Below, one piece after another: positions 1 through 11,070 of a DNA stretch of 64,000 nt; position 1 is the first letter of the stretch; every line of letters begins with the position of its first letter. The translations under genes were made by a program, and so were the position numbers. Under the pieces are notes generated by a model. It searched no databases. It saw nothing but the letters and a program-made list of their open reading frames with translations, and was not told where the DNA came from. This DNA is from Corynebacterium simulans (GTDB lineage: Bacteria > Actinomycetota > Actinomycetes > Mycobacteriales > Mycobacteriaceae). The stretch is from assembly GCF_001586215.1 (NCBI RefSeq), contig NZ_CP014634.1:1116001-1180000 (forward strand), read 5' to 3'.

Positions 1-414
1 CATGGTCTTGGTTGCAAAGGAGTCGAGGCCACCCATCAGATTGGTGCGCTTGAATTTGCCGCGGGACTGCTTGGAGCGAGCGGTAAGTGCGAATGCACCG
101 TAAATATGTGCAATAACGCAAGCCAGCAAAACAATGCGGATCATCCACAGCAGGTGGCCGTGCGGGATGAGCGGTGCGCCCAGATCACGCAGGAACTCGC
201 CGTAGATATCGAGTGCTTCGTCGCCGTCGTGTGCCGGCAAGTAAAGCTTCAGGTTGCCGGCCATGTGGCCGACTACGAAAAGCGCAAAGAACAGGCCGGT
301 GATGGCCATCGTAATCTTCAGTGCCCAGGTGGGTACGGAAGGCTTAGTACGAATCGTTTCGTTAGTGATGCGGCCGTGAGCGATTGCCTCACGGTCAGGA
401 TTTTTTACAGACAT
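1..414 (-). CDS. sdhC: Succinate dehydrogenase cytochrome b subunit (5' part)
   Basis: This is the membrane anchor of succinate:menaquinone oxidoreductase, which links the TCA cycle to the respiratory chain. The gene reads leftward from an ATG at 414 and is open to the window edge, giving 138 codons, so the C-terminus and the expected sdhA and sdhB lie outside. The translation begins MSVKNPDREAIAHGR. It then has a hydrophobic helix with VGHMAGNLKLY and a second helix ending in IAHIYGAF. The histidines in these helices are likely haem ligands of this five-helix family. It is divergent from ramB, the arrangement known in C. glutamicum. Identification rests on the translated motifs and this neighbourhood. 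Confidence 0.93.
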   Translation of the reverse strand, partial: MSVKNPDREAIAHGRITNETIRTKPSVPTWALKITMAITGLFFALFVVGHMAGNLKLYLPAHDGDEALDIYGEFLRDLGAPLIPHGHLLWMIRIVLLACVIAHIYGAFALTARSKQSRGKFKRTNLMGGLDSFATKTM

Positions 415-524
415 GACACCTCCATAGTCGCTATTACCTTACGCAGCCTTATCCGCTGGCAACTAGTCAAATTCGGGCCAAAGCAGTCTCTTCTTAAGGG
501 CCTAAGCAGTCCGTAGAAATTTCA

Positions 525-543
525 TTAGGTAAGCATCGCCTAA
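525..543. promoter_or_regulatory. DtxR-box-like iron regulator site
   Basis: The 19-bp stretch TTAGGTAAGCATCGCCTAA matches the corynebacterial DtxR consensus (TTAGGTTAGSCTAACCTAA) at 15 of 19 positions, with both TTAGGT/CCTAA ends intact. It lies about 110 bp upstream of sdhC in the divergent sdhC-ramB gap. Iron-dependent control of the iron-sulfur enzyme succinate dehydrogenase would be logical. Binding is inferred from sequence alone. Confidence 0.55.
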
Positions 544-620
544 AACGGAGTATTCGAAAAGCCGTTTACCTTGCACGCTGCTTTTTACGCAATACTCACG
601 TTGCGTAATTCCCAGGTGTC

Positions 621-636
621 TATGAGGTTCGTCACA
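621..636. promoter_or_regulatory. Candidate GlxR (cAMP-CRP-type) site
   Basis: TATGAGGTTCGTCACA fits TGTGA-N6-TCACA with one mismatch in the left half. It sits between divergent sdhC and ramB. The glxR gene itself is in this window (59448-60131). GlxR control of TCA-cycle and acetate genes is established in C. glutamicum; its use here is inferred. Confidence 0.5.
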
Positions 637-753
637 GCTAATTTTCGGAGTGACTAGTTCACCCCTTTATGTGTCAAACTTTCGCAGGAGTCACACCGCC
701 CACACTCCACACATTTTTACCCCTATTCGCAGGGAGGTTAAGAACCTTCACAC

Positions 754-767
754 AGTCTTTGCAAAAA
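754..767. promoter_or_regulatory. Candidate RamB autoregulatory site
   Basis: AGTCTTTGCAAAAA, about 40 bp before the ramB ATG, resembles the RamB motif built around ACTTTGCAAA. A weaker relative, AAACTTTCGCA, lies at 676-686. RamB is known to repress its own gene in C. glutamicum, so a site here is expected. It was recognised by eye only. Confidence 0.45.
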
Positions 768-806
768 TCCTGTTACAGGATGGCAGGGGCCGGTAATCTT
801 TTTCAC

Positions 807-2213
807 ATGAGTAAGACTTACGTGGGTTCACGCCTGCGCCAATTGCGGCGCGAACGGGATCTAAGCCAAGCCTCTCTAGCCTCTACGCTGGGGCTTTCGG
901 CTAGCTATGTCAATCAGATCGAACACGACGTCCGCCCTTTAACTGTACCGGTACTGCTGCGCATTACTGAGGTATTTGGCGTCGACGCCACCTTCTTCTC
1001 CCGCGATGATGACTCCCGCCTGCTGGCTGAAATCCAGGATGTCATCCAAGACAAGGAGCTATGCCCCTCCCCCGTTGAACTGCAAGAATTGTCCGAGTTG
1101 GTTTATAACCACCCCACCGTGGCCCGCACGCTGGTGGAGATTCACCGCCGCTACGGCAATGTTCGCGACAAACTGTCCCTTGCCACCGATACCCGCCGCT
1201 CCGCAGGCACACAGGCGCTTTCCATGCCACACGACGAAGTCCGCGACTTCTTCTATGCGCGCCAAAACTACCTGGATGACCTAGACGTTCACGCTGAGAC
1301 GCTCGCTTCTGAGCTGGACGTTTCGCAATTCCGCATCCGCGATACCGAGGCCGCCCTGTCAGCGCGGCTGCGCGACAAACACGGCGTCGAGATCGTAACG
1401 ACGCCACAAATGGATGGCACGCTACACCGTTTCGACCGCGAAAGCGGAACGTTCCGCCTCGCCAGCCGCCTCTCCGAGGGGCAGCGCGCCTTCCGAATGG
1501 CTGCTGAGCTGGGATTTCTGGAAGCTGGCGAGCTCATCGACTCCCTTGTCGACGAAGAGCCCTTCACTTCCGACGCCTCGCGCAACCTTGCTAAGCGAGG
1601 CATCGCCAGCTACTTTGCGGCAGCCACAATCCTCCCTTACACCACTATTCATTCTGAAGCAGAGCAATCGGGCTATGACCTGGAATACCTATGCCAGGTC
1701 TTTGGCGTGGGCTACGAAACGGTGGCTTCGCGCCTTTCTACCCTGCAGCGCACGAACAAGCGTGGCATTCCATTCACGTTCGTCCGCGTGGACCGCGCCG
1801 GCAATATGTCCAAACGTCAATCAGCCACCGGCGTCCACTTCTCCAACTCGGGCGGTACCTGCCCGCTGTGGAACATTTATGAGACCTTCTCTAACCCCGG
1901 AGTTATCTCCCGCCAGCTCGCGCAGATGCCCGATGGGCGCAACTACCTGTGGATTTCGCGTTCGGTTCAGCACCACCAGGGCCGCTACGGCGATACAAAT
2001 AAGCTCTTCGCCATTGGCCTGGGTTGCGAGGCTCGTCATGCTGACCGCACGGTATATGCCGAGGGCCTTGATCTGGGCGACCTATCTGCCGCGACCCCGA
2101 TTGGCAACGGATGCCGCACCTGCCCGCGTGCCAATTGCGCCCAGCGCGCCTTCCCCGCCATCAACGAAACGCTGACAATCGACGCCCATCGCTCTGCAGT
2201 GGCGCCGTACTAA
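807..2213 (+). CDS. ramB: RamB, transcriptional regulator of acetate metabolism
   Basis: This 468-aa MerR/XRE-like regulator controls acetate-activation, glyoxylate-cycle and other carbon genes. The N-terminus has an HTH domain at residues 1-65 ([20 protein letters not shown], then [12 protein letters not shown]). A long middle region follows, typical of the IrrE/ImmA-associated RamB family ([32 protein letters not shown]). The C-terminal DUF2083-type part carries the cysteines of ARHADR and [13 protein letters not shown] chose ATG 807 because the conserved protein begins [10 protein letters not shown]; the in-frame extension from 669 is not conserved-looking. It is divergent from sdhC and convergent with lpd, as in C. 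glutamicum. Confidence 0.95.
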   Translation: MSKTYVGSRLRQLRRERDLSQASLASTLGLSASYVNQIEHDVRPLTVPVLLRITEVFGVDATFFSRDDDSRLLAEIQDVIQDKELCPSPVELQELSELVYNHPTVARTLVEIHRRYGNVRDKLSLATDTRRSAGTQALSMPHDEVRDFFYARQNYLDDLDVHAETLASELDVSQFRIRDTEAALSARLRDKHGVEIVTTPQMDGTLHRFDRESGTFRLASRLSEGQRAFRMAAELGFLEAGELIDSLVDEEPFTSDASRNLAKRGIASYFAAATILPYTTIHSEAEQSGYDLEYLCQVFGVGYETVASRLSTLQRTNKRGIPFTFVRVDRAGNMSKRQSATGVHFSNSGGTCPLWNIYETFSNPGVISRQLAQMPDGRNYLWISRSVQHHQGRYGDTNKLFAIGLGCEARHADRTVYAEGLDLGDLSAATPIGNGCRTCPRANCAQRAFPAINETLTIDAHRSAVAPY

Positions 2214-2260
2214 GCACGCGACATCCCGGGCTTGCGGCGTCGCGCTTCGCTGCCGGAACG

Positions 2261-2365
2261 CAAATACCCAGCCCCGAAAAACCAGACCTCGTGGTCGCAC
2301 AAGCATCCCGTTTGTTCTCGCGGGATCGCCACCAGCAGGTCTGTGTTTCCAGGACTGGGTATTTG
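2261..2365. repeat. Large imperfect palindrome between ramB and lpd
   Basis: The outer arms CAAATACCCAG (2261) and CTGGGTATTTG (ending 2365) are exact inverse complements. Inside them AGACCT/AGGTCT and GTGG/CCAC pair, and a central ATCCCG...CGGGAT hairpin closes the structure. The whole folds into a roughly 105-nt cruciform. It occupies the gap between two convergent genes and is separate from the simple lpd terminator at 2381-2402. It looks like a REP or MITE-like element; I see no second exact copy in the window. Confidence 0.65.
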
Positions 2366-2380
2366 CCAGAAGATGCAGAA

Positions 2381-2402
2381 AAGGCCCCCTCGCGGGGGCC
2401 TT
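2381..2402 (-). terminator. Rho-independent terminator of lpd
   Basis: AAGGCCCCC-TCGC-GGGGGCCTT forms a 9-bp GC-rich stem. On the minus strand it ends in TTTT, directly downstream of the lpd stop codon. Confidence 0.8.
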
Positions 2403-2416
2403 AACGCGAAAAGCGC

Positions 2417-3829
2417 TTAGAGGTTAATCATGTGGCCGCCGATGCCCTCGGCGGCTTCCTTCATTGCCTCAGAAAGCGTTGGGTGGGTGTGGATATTGCG
2501 TCCGATTTCCTCAGCGGTGAGGTCGAAGCGCTGCGCCAGCGTCAGTTCCGGCAGAAGCTCGGAGACGTTGGAGCCAACCATGTGTCCACCAATGAGCTCA
2601 CCGAACTCACCATCAGCAATGAGCTTGACGAAGCCGGCGGTCTCGTTAAGGCCCGCTGCCTTGCCGTTTGCGGAGAACGGGAAGGTTGCGACCTTGATGT
2701 CGCGGTCAGCAAACTTCTCGCGTGCCTGCTCCTCGGTGTAGCCGAAGGAAGCAACCTGCGGGTTGCAGAAGGTAGCACGCGGCATGTTCATGTAGTCACC
2801 CAGTAGCTGGGTCTCAGCGCCAGCGATAACCTCAGCAGCAACCACGCCCTGTGCCTCAGCAACGTGTGCAAGCTGGAGCTTTGCCGTGACGTCGCCAATT
2901 GCGTAGATGCCCGGAACGTTGGTGCGCATGTAATCGTCGATTGCGATAGCGCCGCGCTCGGTGAGCTCAACGCCGGTGTTTTCCAAGCCGAAGCCCTCAA
3001 CGCGCGGTGCGAAGCCGATGGAGACCATGCAGCGGTCAACGGTCAGGGTGTCGGTCTTGGAGCCGTCCTTGGACTCGACCTCGACGGTGACATCGTTGCC
3101 ATTGTCCTTGATGGAGGTGGTCTTGAAGCCGGTCAGCAGCTTCACACCAAGCTTCTTGTACTGCTTAGCAATCTCCTTGGAGACGTCCTTGTCCTCGTTC
3201 GGCAGGACGCGGTCCATGAACTCGACGATGGTGACGTCCACGCCGTAGTTAGCCAGAACGTATGCGAACTCCATGCCGATTGCGCCGGCGCCCACGATAA
3301 CCATGGACTTCGGAGCTTCATCCTTGAGGATTTGCTCCTCGTAAGAAACGATGTTGCCGCCGATTTCAACGCCTGGGAGGGAGCGAACGACGGAACCCGT
3401 TGCGATGATGCAGTTTTCGAAGGTGACGGTCTTGCCCTTGTCATCACCCTCGGTGATTTCGATGGTCTTTGCGTCTTTGAAGGAGCCAAGGCCGTTGATC
3501 TCGGTAATCTTGTTCTTCTTCATCAGGTAGTGGACACCCTTGACGATGCCCTCAGAGACCTTGCGGGAGCGCTTGTGAGCAACACCGAAGTCGAAGGAGA
3601 CATCACCAGAGATGCCGAAAGCCTTAGCTTCATGGTTGAAGGTGTGTGCAACCTCGGCGTTCTTCAGCAACGCCTTGGAAGGAATACAGCCAACGTTGAG
3701 GCAGACGCCTCCCCAGTACTGCTTCTCAATGACAGCAACCTTCTTGCCAAGCTGGGCTGCGCGGATGGCGGACACGTAGCCGCCTGGGCCCGCGCCGAGT
3801 ACTACAACGTCATAATGTTCTTGAGTCAC
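2417..3829 (-). CDS. lpd: Dihydrolipoyl dehydrogenase (E3)
   Basis: This is the FAD-dependent E3 subunit that reoxidises lipoamide of the pyruvate and 2-oxoglutarate dehydrogenase complexes with NAD+. The product has 470 residues. It shows the N-terminal Rossmann motif [21 protein letters not shown], the redox disulfide [15 protein letters not shown], the NAD-binding motif [33 protein letters not shown] for FAD, and the C-terminal catalytic [12 protein letters not shown] at 3829 is preferred because family members begin (M)[11 protein letters not shown]. An in-frame TTG at 3877 would add 16 residues. The sequence TAATCT, about 20 bp before the GTG, could be a -10 box giving a very short leader. 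Confidence 0.96.
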   Translation of the reverse strand: MTQEHYDVVVLGAGPGGYVSAIRAAQLGKKVAVIEKQYWGGVCLNVGCIPSKALLKNAEVAHTFNHEAKAFGISGDVSFDFGVAHKRSRKVSEGIVKGVHYLMKKNKITEINGLGSFKDAKTIEITEGDDKGKTVTFENCIIATGSVVRSLPGVEIGGNIVSYEEQILKDEAPKSMVIVGAGAIGMEFAYVLANYGVDVTIVEFMDRVLPNEDKDVSKEIAKQYKKLGVKLLTGFKTTSIKDNGNDVTVEVESKDGSKTDTLTVDRCMVSIGFAPRVEGFGLENTGVELTERGAIAIDDYMRTNVPGIYAIGDVTAKLQLAHVAEAQGVVAAEVIAGAETQLLGDYMNMPRATFCNPQVASFGYTEEQAREKFADRDIKVATFPFSANGKAAGLNETAGFVKLIADGEFGELIGGHMVGSNVSELLPELTLAQRFDLTAEEIGRNIHTHPTLSEAMKEAAEGIGGHMINL

Positions 3830-3933
3830 GCGTACAAGAATACGGAAGATTATCCGCGCTGTCTCACTCTCCCCCAAGATTGAGTACCTTTTAACTTTCT
3901 AAGACGAAAACGCAGCCCTCACAGGAATTAAAA

Positions 3934-3977
3934 AATCTCCCTTTCCTGCCTTAAAAGCAAGGTAGGAAAGGGAGATT
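3934..3977 (-). terminator. Strong terminator of the small porin-like gene
   Basis: AATCTCCCTTTCCT and its complement AGGAAAGGGAGATT form a stem extended by CCTT/AAGG. On the minus strand it is followed by a T-tract (TTTTTT). It begins about 20 bp after the stop of the 36-codon gene and insulates it from lpd. Confidence 0.85.
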
Positions 3978-3997
3978 GCTTCAGCCGAAGCAATATC

Positions 3998-4108
3998 TTA
4001 GAACAGACCCATGCCCAGCGCAGCCTCGGAGGACATGGAAGAGCCAGCGTGTACCCAAGCGCCGAGGACGTTGTTGATGGCGACAATGAAGGAATCAAAA
4101 GCGTTCAT
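3998..4108 (-). CDS. Small porin-like peptide (36 aa)
   Basis: The gene runs from ATG at 4108 to TAA at 3998. The product starts MNAFDSFIVAINNVLGAW, continues through VHAGSSMSSEAALG and ends MGLF. It has no signal peptide, no cysteine and an amphipathic, Ser/Gly/Ala-rich composition. Size, composition and lack of a signal resemble the PorA/PorH-type peptides of corynebacterial outer membranes, some of which are O-mycoloylated on serine. Its neighbours support this: two mycolyltransferase genes start 320 bp away on the other strand. A dedicated perfect-stem terminator follows it. Upstream is only a weak AGAAAG ribosome-binding site. That it is a gene is well supported by its terminator and neat frame; the porin role is inference. 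Confidence 0.65.
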   Translation of the reverse strand: MNAFDSFIVAINNVLGAWVHAGSSMSSEAALGMGLF

Positions 4109-4427
4109 GAAGTCTTACTTTCTGTTGTTACTGCACAAATGCAGGGAGGGGGAAAGAAACCTGCTGGTGGGGATGGTTTCCTGCGAGCAAATTGCACTCT
4201 TTATAACGGCATCTTAGGCACATACGTTACGCAGTGCGCTAATTCCAGCCGAAATTATGACACAAAAGCCACATGTTCACCAGCATTCACTTTTGTTACT
4301 TGATAGTTTGACTGTAACTCCCTCTCTCCTACCTCTTGCCTTTGGCGAGGACACAAGGAAATATAGTCAAAGAAAATGCGAGGACCCTCTCACGCATTAC
4401 CGACTCCCTCTAAGGAAGCAAACCTAA
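4109..4427. promoter_or_regulatory. Divergent promoter region, porin-like gene / mycolyltransferases
   Basis: This 319-bp gap has no convincing ORF. For the rightward gene a TATAGT at 4362-4367 fits the corynebacterial -10 pattern TANNNT, and AAGGAAG about 9 bp before ATG 4428 is its ribosome-binding site. The leftward side is AT-rich with TATAAA near 4205, plausible for the long-leader small gene. Confidence 0.4.
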
Positions 4428-5840
4428 ATGAAGACTCTCCACTCATTGGTCAAAGTCGCCGCCTCTGCAGCGCTGATTTTGGGGTGTACGATCATTCCGG
4501 CCACCGCATCTGAAGTGCCTGCTGCCACCGTGGCAGGCGCCGCCACCCCTTCCACCATCACCGAGGATTCCGCCTGGAAAGTCCTTAACGCGGATCCCTC
4601 CATTCAGGGCCTTTTGGTCTCCGAAGACGAATACCGAGAAAGCATCGAAACCTACCGTGCAGCCGCAGCGGACGGCACCCTCGATGCCGCGAAGTACAAG
4701 GAGCTGACCTTCGACCTGGATCTGGCGAAGTTGCCAGACGAGTTGAAGTGGTACGGCTACGTTTACAAGTACCCGGACTACCGCGCCAAAATCGTCACCA
4801 TGCAGGCCTCTTCCCCTGCCATGAATGGCCGCGAAATCCCGCTCGCCGTCATCACCCCTGACGGCAAGTTCGATTCGCAGCGCCCGACGCTATACCTGCT
4901 CAACGGCGCAGGCGGCGCTGACCAAGGCATGGATTGGATCGTCAGCACCGCTGGCCGCGACCTAGATCCGGAAAAGCCGGGCACCCAAGACATCGATGAC
5001 TTCTACGGAGACCGCAATGTCAATGTCGTCATCCCGCAGGCCGGCGCATTCAGCTACTACACCAATTGGCTGGAGGAACCGGACGGCAAGTACGGGCTTA
5101 AGGGCCCACAGAAGTGGGAGACCTTCCTAACCAAGGAGCTGCCTGGCCCGCTGGAGGATCACATCAACGGCAACGGGCAGCGCGGCATCGCTGGCATGTC
5201 CATGTCCGCCACCTCTTCGCTGCTGCTGGCTGAGCACAACCCACGCTTCTTCGACGCAGTCGGCTCCTACGCCGGCTGCGCCGCTACCTCGAGGCCGCTG
5301 CCACACTTCTACCTCCAGCTAACCCTGGGCCGCGGCGGCGCTACCCCAGAGCAGATGTGGGGCGAAATGGGTGGCGAGTACAACCGTTATAACGACGGTC
5401 TCATCAACGCGACCAAAAACAACCTGGATGGCACCGACATCTACGTGTCCGCCGGCTCCGGCCTCGCGGGCGCAACCGATTTGGGCTCGACCAAGTCTTC
5501 TTCCACCCTCGTGTTTGAAGGTGGTGCCATCGAAGCCGCAATGAGCGCTTGCACCCATGACTTGCAGGCAAAGCTCAACCACGAAGACGTCCCGGCTACG
5601 TTCAACTTCCGCAACACCGGCACCCACTCCTGGCCGGGCTGGTTGGAAGACATCAACGCTTCCTGGAAGGTCTTCGACAAGGCCTTCAACGCTCCAGAAT
5701 CGGAGGATCGCGTCGCCGAGGCAAACAATGCTGATGAAGTAGTTGCTAACGAAAAACTTGGCGACGCCGATATCCCTAATGTTGAGCAGCCTGCCCCCGC
5801 TGACTCCCTGCCGGTAGACCCAGCAGCGCCAGCACAGTAA
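4428..5840 (+). CDS. Secreted mycolyltransferase, Antigen 85 family
   Basis: The product (470 aa) is predicted to transfer mycolic acids between trehalose monomycolate and cell-wall acceptors outside the membrane. It starts with a secretion signal (MKTLHSLVKVAASAALILGC...PATAS). Cleavage after ATAS near residue 28 is likely, though ILGC at 17-20 is a weak lipobox. The alpha/beta-hydrolase fold carries YLLNGAGGADQGMDW, nucleophile Ser258 in GMSMSATSSLLLAEH (the family's GxSxS/G elbow) and the catalytic His400 in GTHSWPGW. Residues 421-470 form an extra acidic, proline-rich tail absent from the next gene's product. It is followed after 39 bp by a paralogue and probably cotranscribed with it. 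Confidence 0.92.
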   Translation: MKTLHSLVKVAASAALILGCTIIPATASEVPAATVAGAATPSTITEDSAWKVLNADPSIQGLLVSEDEYRESIETYRAAAADGTLDAAKYKELTFDLDLAKLPDELKWYGYVYKYPDYRAKIVTMQASSPAMNGREIPLAVITPDGKFDSQRPTLYLLNGAGGADQGMDWIVSTAGRDLDPEKPGTQDIDDFYGDRNVNVVIPQAGAFSYYTNWLEEPDGKYGLKGPQKWETFLTKELPGPLEDHINGNGQRGIAGMSMSATSSLLLAEHNPRFFDAVGSYAGCAATSRPLPHFYLQLTLGRGGATPEQMWGEMGGEYNRYNDGLINATKNNLDGTDIYVSAGSGLAGATDLGSTKSSSTLVFEGGAIEAAMSACTHDLQAKLNHEDVPATFNFRNTGTHSWPGWLEDINASWKVFDKAFNAPESEDRVAEANNADEVVANEKLGDADIPNVEQPAPADSLPVDPAAPAQ

Positions 5841-5879
5841 GCTCTCCTTAAAACTCTCGACACGTTGGGAAAGAAGTTA

Positions 5880-6965
5880 ATGAAGCGTATTAGCTCTATC
5901 ATCGCCGCAGCCGCAATCGCTGCTGGCGCACTCGTTGTACCATCTGCTGGTGCCGCTACCGTTGCACCAGCAACCATTGCAGGTGACACCGCGCTGTCCA
6001 CCATCACTGAGATCGACCCGAGCGCCGTTCCTGCCGATGTGGCAGGCACCAAGTGGTACAAGAAGTACAAGGATGACGGCCGCGTCGAGAAGCTGCTGGC
6101 CCATTCGCCTTCCATGGATCGCGATATCCCGCTGGCTGTCATCAAGGCTAATGATGCTAACCGCCCAACCATCTACCTGCTCAACGGTGCAGGTTCCGCA
6201 GAGCAGGATTCTGACTGGCTGAGCTTGTCCGACGCGGTTGACTTCTACCACGAGAAGAACGTCAATGTCGTCGTTCCGCAGGCTGGTGCTTTCTCCTACT
6301 TCACTGACTGGGAGCAGGAGCCAAACGGTAAATACCTGCAGGGCCCGCAGAAGTGGGAGACCTTCCTGACCAAGGAGCTGCCAGGACCAATCGAGCAGCG
6401 CCTCAGCGCTTCCGACAAGCGTGCAGTGGCTGGTATGTCGATGTCCGCTACTTCTTCCCTGCTGTTCGCAGAGCACAATCCAGGCTTCTACGACGCAGCC
6501 GGCTCCTACGCGGGCTGTGCCGCAACCTCCTCCCAGATCCCTTATGAGTTCCTGCGCCTGACCGTCAACCGTGGCGGCGGCCAGCCAGAGCAGATGTGGG
6601 GCCCAATGGGCAGCGACTACAACCGCCACAATGACGCCCTTCTGAATTCCCACAAACTGAAGGGCACCACTCTGTACGTCTCGTCTGCCTCCGGCCTGGC
6701 TGGCAAGACCGATATGCCTTCTTACTACACCGCACAGGGCATGAACCCGGCCGCCGCATTCGTCGGATCCGCACAGCTCCAGGTCGAGGGCGGCATCATC
6801 GAGGCTGCGGTTAACAGCTGCACCCACAACCTGAAGGCCAAGCTGGACCAGCAGAACATCCCGGCTACCTTCAACTTCCGCAATACCGGCACCCACTCTT
6901 GGCCGGGCTGGCGCGAGGACATCGAGAAGTCCTGGCCCGTATTTGCATCGGCTCTCGGCGTATAG
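5880..6965 (+). CDS. Secreted mycolyltransferase, Antigen 85 family (second copy)
   Basis: This 361-aa paralogue of the preceding gene shares YLLNGAGSAEQDSDW, VNVVVPQAGAFSYFTDW, the nucleophile elbow GMSMSATSS (Ser187), GSYAGCAATS and the terminal GTHSWPGW with catalytic His339. A classical signal peptide is present (MKRISSIIAAAAIAAGALVV, cleavage after PSAGA). I placed the start at ATG 5880 behind GGGAAAG; the in-frame TTG at 5865 only adds five residues overlapping that ribosome-binding site. It lacks the acidic C-terminal tail of its neighbour. Tandem duplication with divergence is the simplest origin. Substrate preference (trehalose, arabinogalactan or protein) cannot be read from sequence. 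Confidence 0.92.
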   Translation: MKRISSIIAAAAIAAGALVVPSAGAATVAPATIAGDTALSTITEIDPSAVPADVAGTKWYKKYKDDGRVEKLLAHSPSMDRDIPLAVIKANDANRPTIYLLNGAGSAEQDSDWLSLSDAVDFYHEKNVNVVVPQAGAFSYFTDWEQEPNGKYLQGPQKWETFLTKELPGPIEQRLSASDKRAVAGMSMSATSSLLFAEHNPGFYDAAGSYAGCAATSSQIPYEFLRLTVNRGGGQPEQMWGPMGSDYNRHNDALLNSHKLKGTTLYVSSASGLAGKTDMPSYYTAQGMNPAAAFVGSAQLQVEGGIIEAAVNSCTHNLKAKLDQQNIPATFNFRNTGTHSWPGWREDIEKSWPVFASALGV

Positions 6966-7026
6966 GCCTATAAGGCCTCAACGCGAATAGGGTTTCATCC
7001 TTAAAGGGCGGTAGGATCGCAGCATT

Positions 7027-8379
7027 ATGAAGCTGCTTTCCACCGCCCTTTCGCATATCGCATCCACCGCCGGTCAATTATCTGAACAGCGCGATAGCTA
7101 CACAGGTGTCGCGTTCAACTTAGGCTATGAGGTCACCCATTATGACCTGGACCTTACCTACCGCGTTGAGCCCAACCTTTTGCAAGGTGAAGCGGTGCTG
7201 CATATCCGGGTGCTAGACGGCGTCGACAAGCTCACGCTCGATCTCGGCGGCGCCATGGTAGCCCGCCGCATCACCGCCAAGGGCGCACCGCGGGTGGCGA
7301 AATTCCGCCAGTCCGTGGGCAAGCTGCGCCTGATTTTCGCGGATACCATCGCAGCTGGAACCGAGTTCGAGCTACACATCCGCTACGGCGGCTCCCCACG
7401 CCCCATCCGCACCCCGTGGGGCGAACTCGGCTGGGAGGAAACCGAATCCGGCTCTCTAGTAGCTAGCCAGCCCAACGGTGCCCCGAGCTGGTTCCCATGC
7501 GACGATACCCCGAGCGAGAAGACCACCTTTGACATCAAGATCACCGCAGATAATCCGTTCCGCGTGATTTCGAATGGAAAGCTGGTTTCCCGCAAATCCG
7601 CCAGCGGTTCGATGACGTGCTGGCATTACCGCACCGAGCACCCCACGGCTACTTACCTGGTTACGGTTCAGGTAGGCGAGTTTAGCGAGGTCAGGCTTGG
7701 CGACGACGTGCGCGCCTGGGTTCCGCCAGCACTCAAGATGCCTGTCCAAGTGGTCTTTGCCCAGCAGCAGGAGATGCTGGACTTCTTCTCTTCCTGCTTC
7801 GGCGCCTATCCGTTTGACGAATATCAGGTTGTCATCACCGAGGACGAGCTGGAAATCCCGCTGGAAGCCCAGGGCCTTTCGATTTTCGGCTCCAACCATG
7901 TCTCGCCTACCTTCGAGCGTCTCATCGCTCACGAGCTTTCCCACCAGTGGTTTGGCAATGCGGTAGGCCTTAGCGAGTGGAAGGATATTTGGCTCAACGA
8001 GGGTTTTGCCTGCTACTGCGAGTGGTTGTGGATGGAGCACGCGCATGGCCGGGCGGTGCATGAATCTGCGCGTTCGCACTACAACGTGCTCGCTCGCAAG
8101 GCGCAGGATGTGATACTGGCAGATCCGGGCACTCAAGACATGTTCGATGATCGCGTGTATAAACGCGGCGCGCTCACGGTACATGCGGTACGCGTACTGC
8201 TTGGCGACGCCGCCTTTTTCGACGCCGTGCGCTCCTACCTGGCAGAAGGCCGCCACGGCGTGGTTACGCCGGAAGACCTGCTTTCGAAGCTGCGCGAGCG
8301 CGCGGAAGATACGGCCGCGCTCGATGGCCTGCTGGAGCAGTGGCTGGAACAAGAACAATTGCCGCACTTCCCGGCTTAA
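7027..8379 (+). CDS. Short M1-family zinc metallopeptidase
   Basis: This 450-aa, probably cytoplasmic aminopeptidase-like enzyme has the zinc site HELSH (His302, His306) followed 18 residues later by the glutamate of NEGFACYCEW. An N-terminal beta-sandwich domain (YDLDLTYRVEPN) precedes it. The family's substrate-binding loop is not in the usual GAMEN form: EIPLEAQGLSIFG replaces it. The protein is about half the length of PepN because it lacks the C-terminal HEAT-like domain, as is common for actinobacterial short M1 proteins. No signal peptide is visible. It starts 61 bp after the mycolyltransferase pair. Confidence 0.88.
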   Translation: MKLLSTALSHIASTAGQLSEQRDSYTGVAFNLGYEVTHYDLDLTYRVEPNLLQGEAVLHIRVLDGVDKLTLDLGGAMVARRITAKGAPRVAKFRQSVGKLRLIFADTIAAGTEFELHIRYGGSPRPIRTPWGELGWEETESGSLVASQPNGAPSWFPCDDTPSEKTTFDIKITADNPFRVISNGKLVSRKSASGSMTCWHYRTEHPTATYLVTVQVGEFSEVRLGDDVRAWVPPALKMPVQVVFAQQQEMLDFFSSCFGAYPFDEYQVVITEDELEIPLEAQGLSIFGSNHVSPTFERLIAHELSHQWFGNAVGLSEWKDIWLNEGFACYCEWLWMEHAHGRAVHESARSHYNVLARKAQDVILADPGTQDMFDDRVYKRGALTVHAVRVLLGDAAFFDAVRSYLAEGRHGVVTPEDLLSKLRERAEDTAALDGLLEQWLEQEQLPHFPA

Positions 8380-8421
8380 GCACCACCCCCCAAACTTTCG
8401 AACTTATTTTCCAATTTACCC

Positions 8422-8449
8422 TTGACAGGTCGTTGCATGTGGATAAAAT
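8422..8449 (+). promoter_or_regulatory. Promoter of the DUF222/HNH gene
   Basis: A perfect TTGACA (8422-8427) is followed by a 16-bp spacer and TAAAAT (8444-8449), about 40 bp before the ATG at 8488. This is an unusually canonical -35/-10 pair for this genus. Confidence 0.65.
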
Positions 8450-8487
8450 AGAACATGTAATCGAAACGCCGAGGGGGGTGGGGCGCC

Positions 8488-11017
<2,530 letters not shown>

Positions 11018-11070
11018 GCCGGCAGCGCAAGCCCATTAAACGAAACCTAGACAAGAAGAAACGAGCACAC

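Noticed and set aside
2864-3883. 339-codon plus-strand ORF opposite lpd
   Set aside because: It is the antisense shadow of lpd; the minus strand carries all E3 motifs, while this translation has no recognisable domain.
5877-6896. 339-codon minus-strand ORF opposite the second mycolyltransferase
   Set aside because: Shadow ORF; the plus frame has signal peptide and catalytic motifs.
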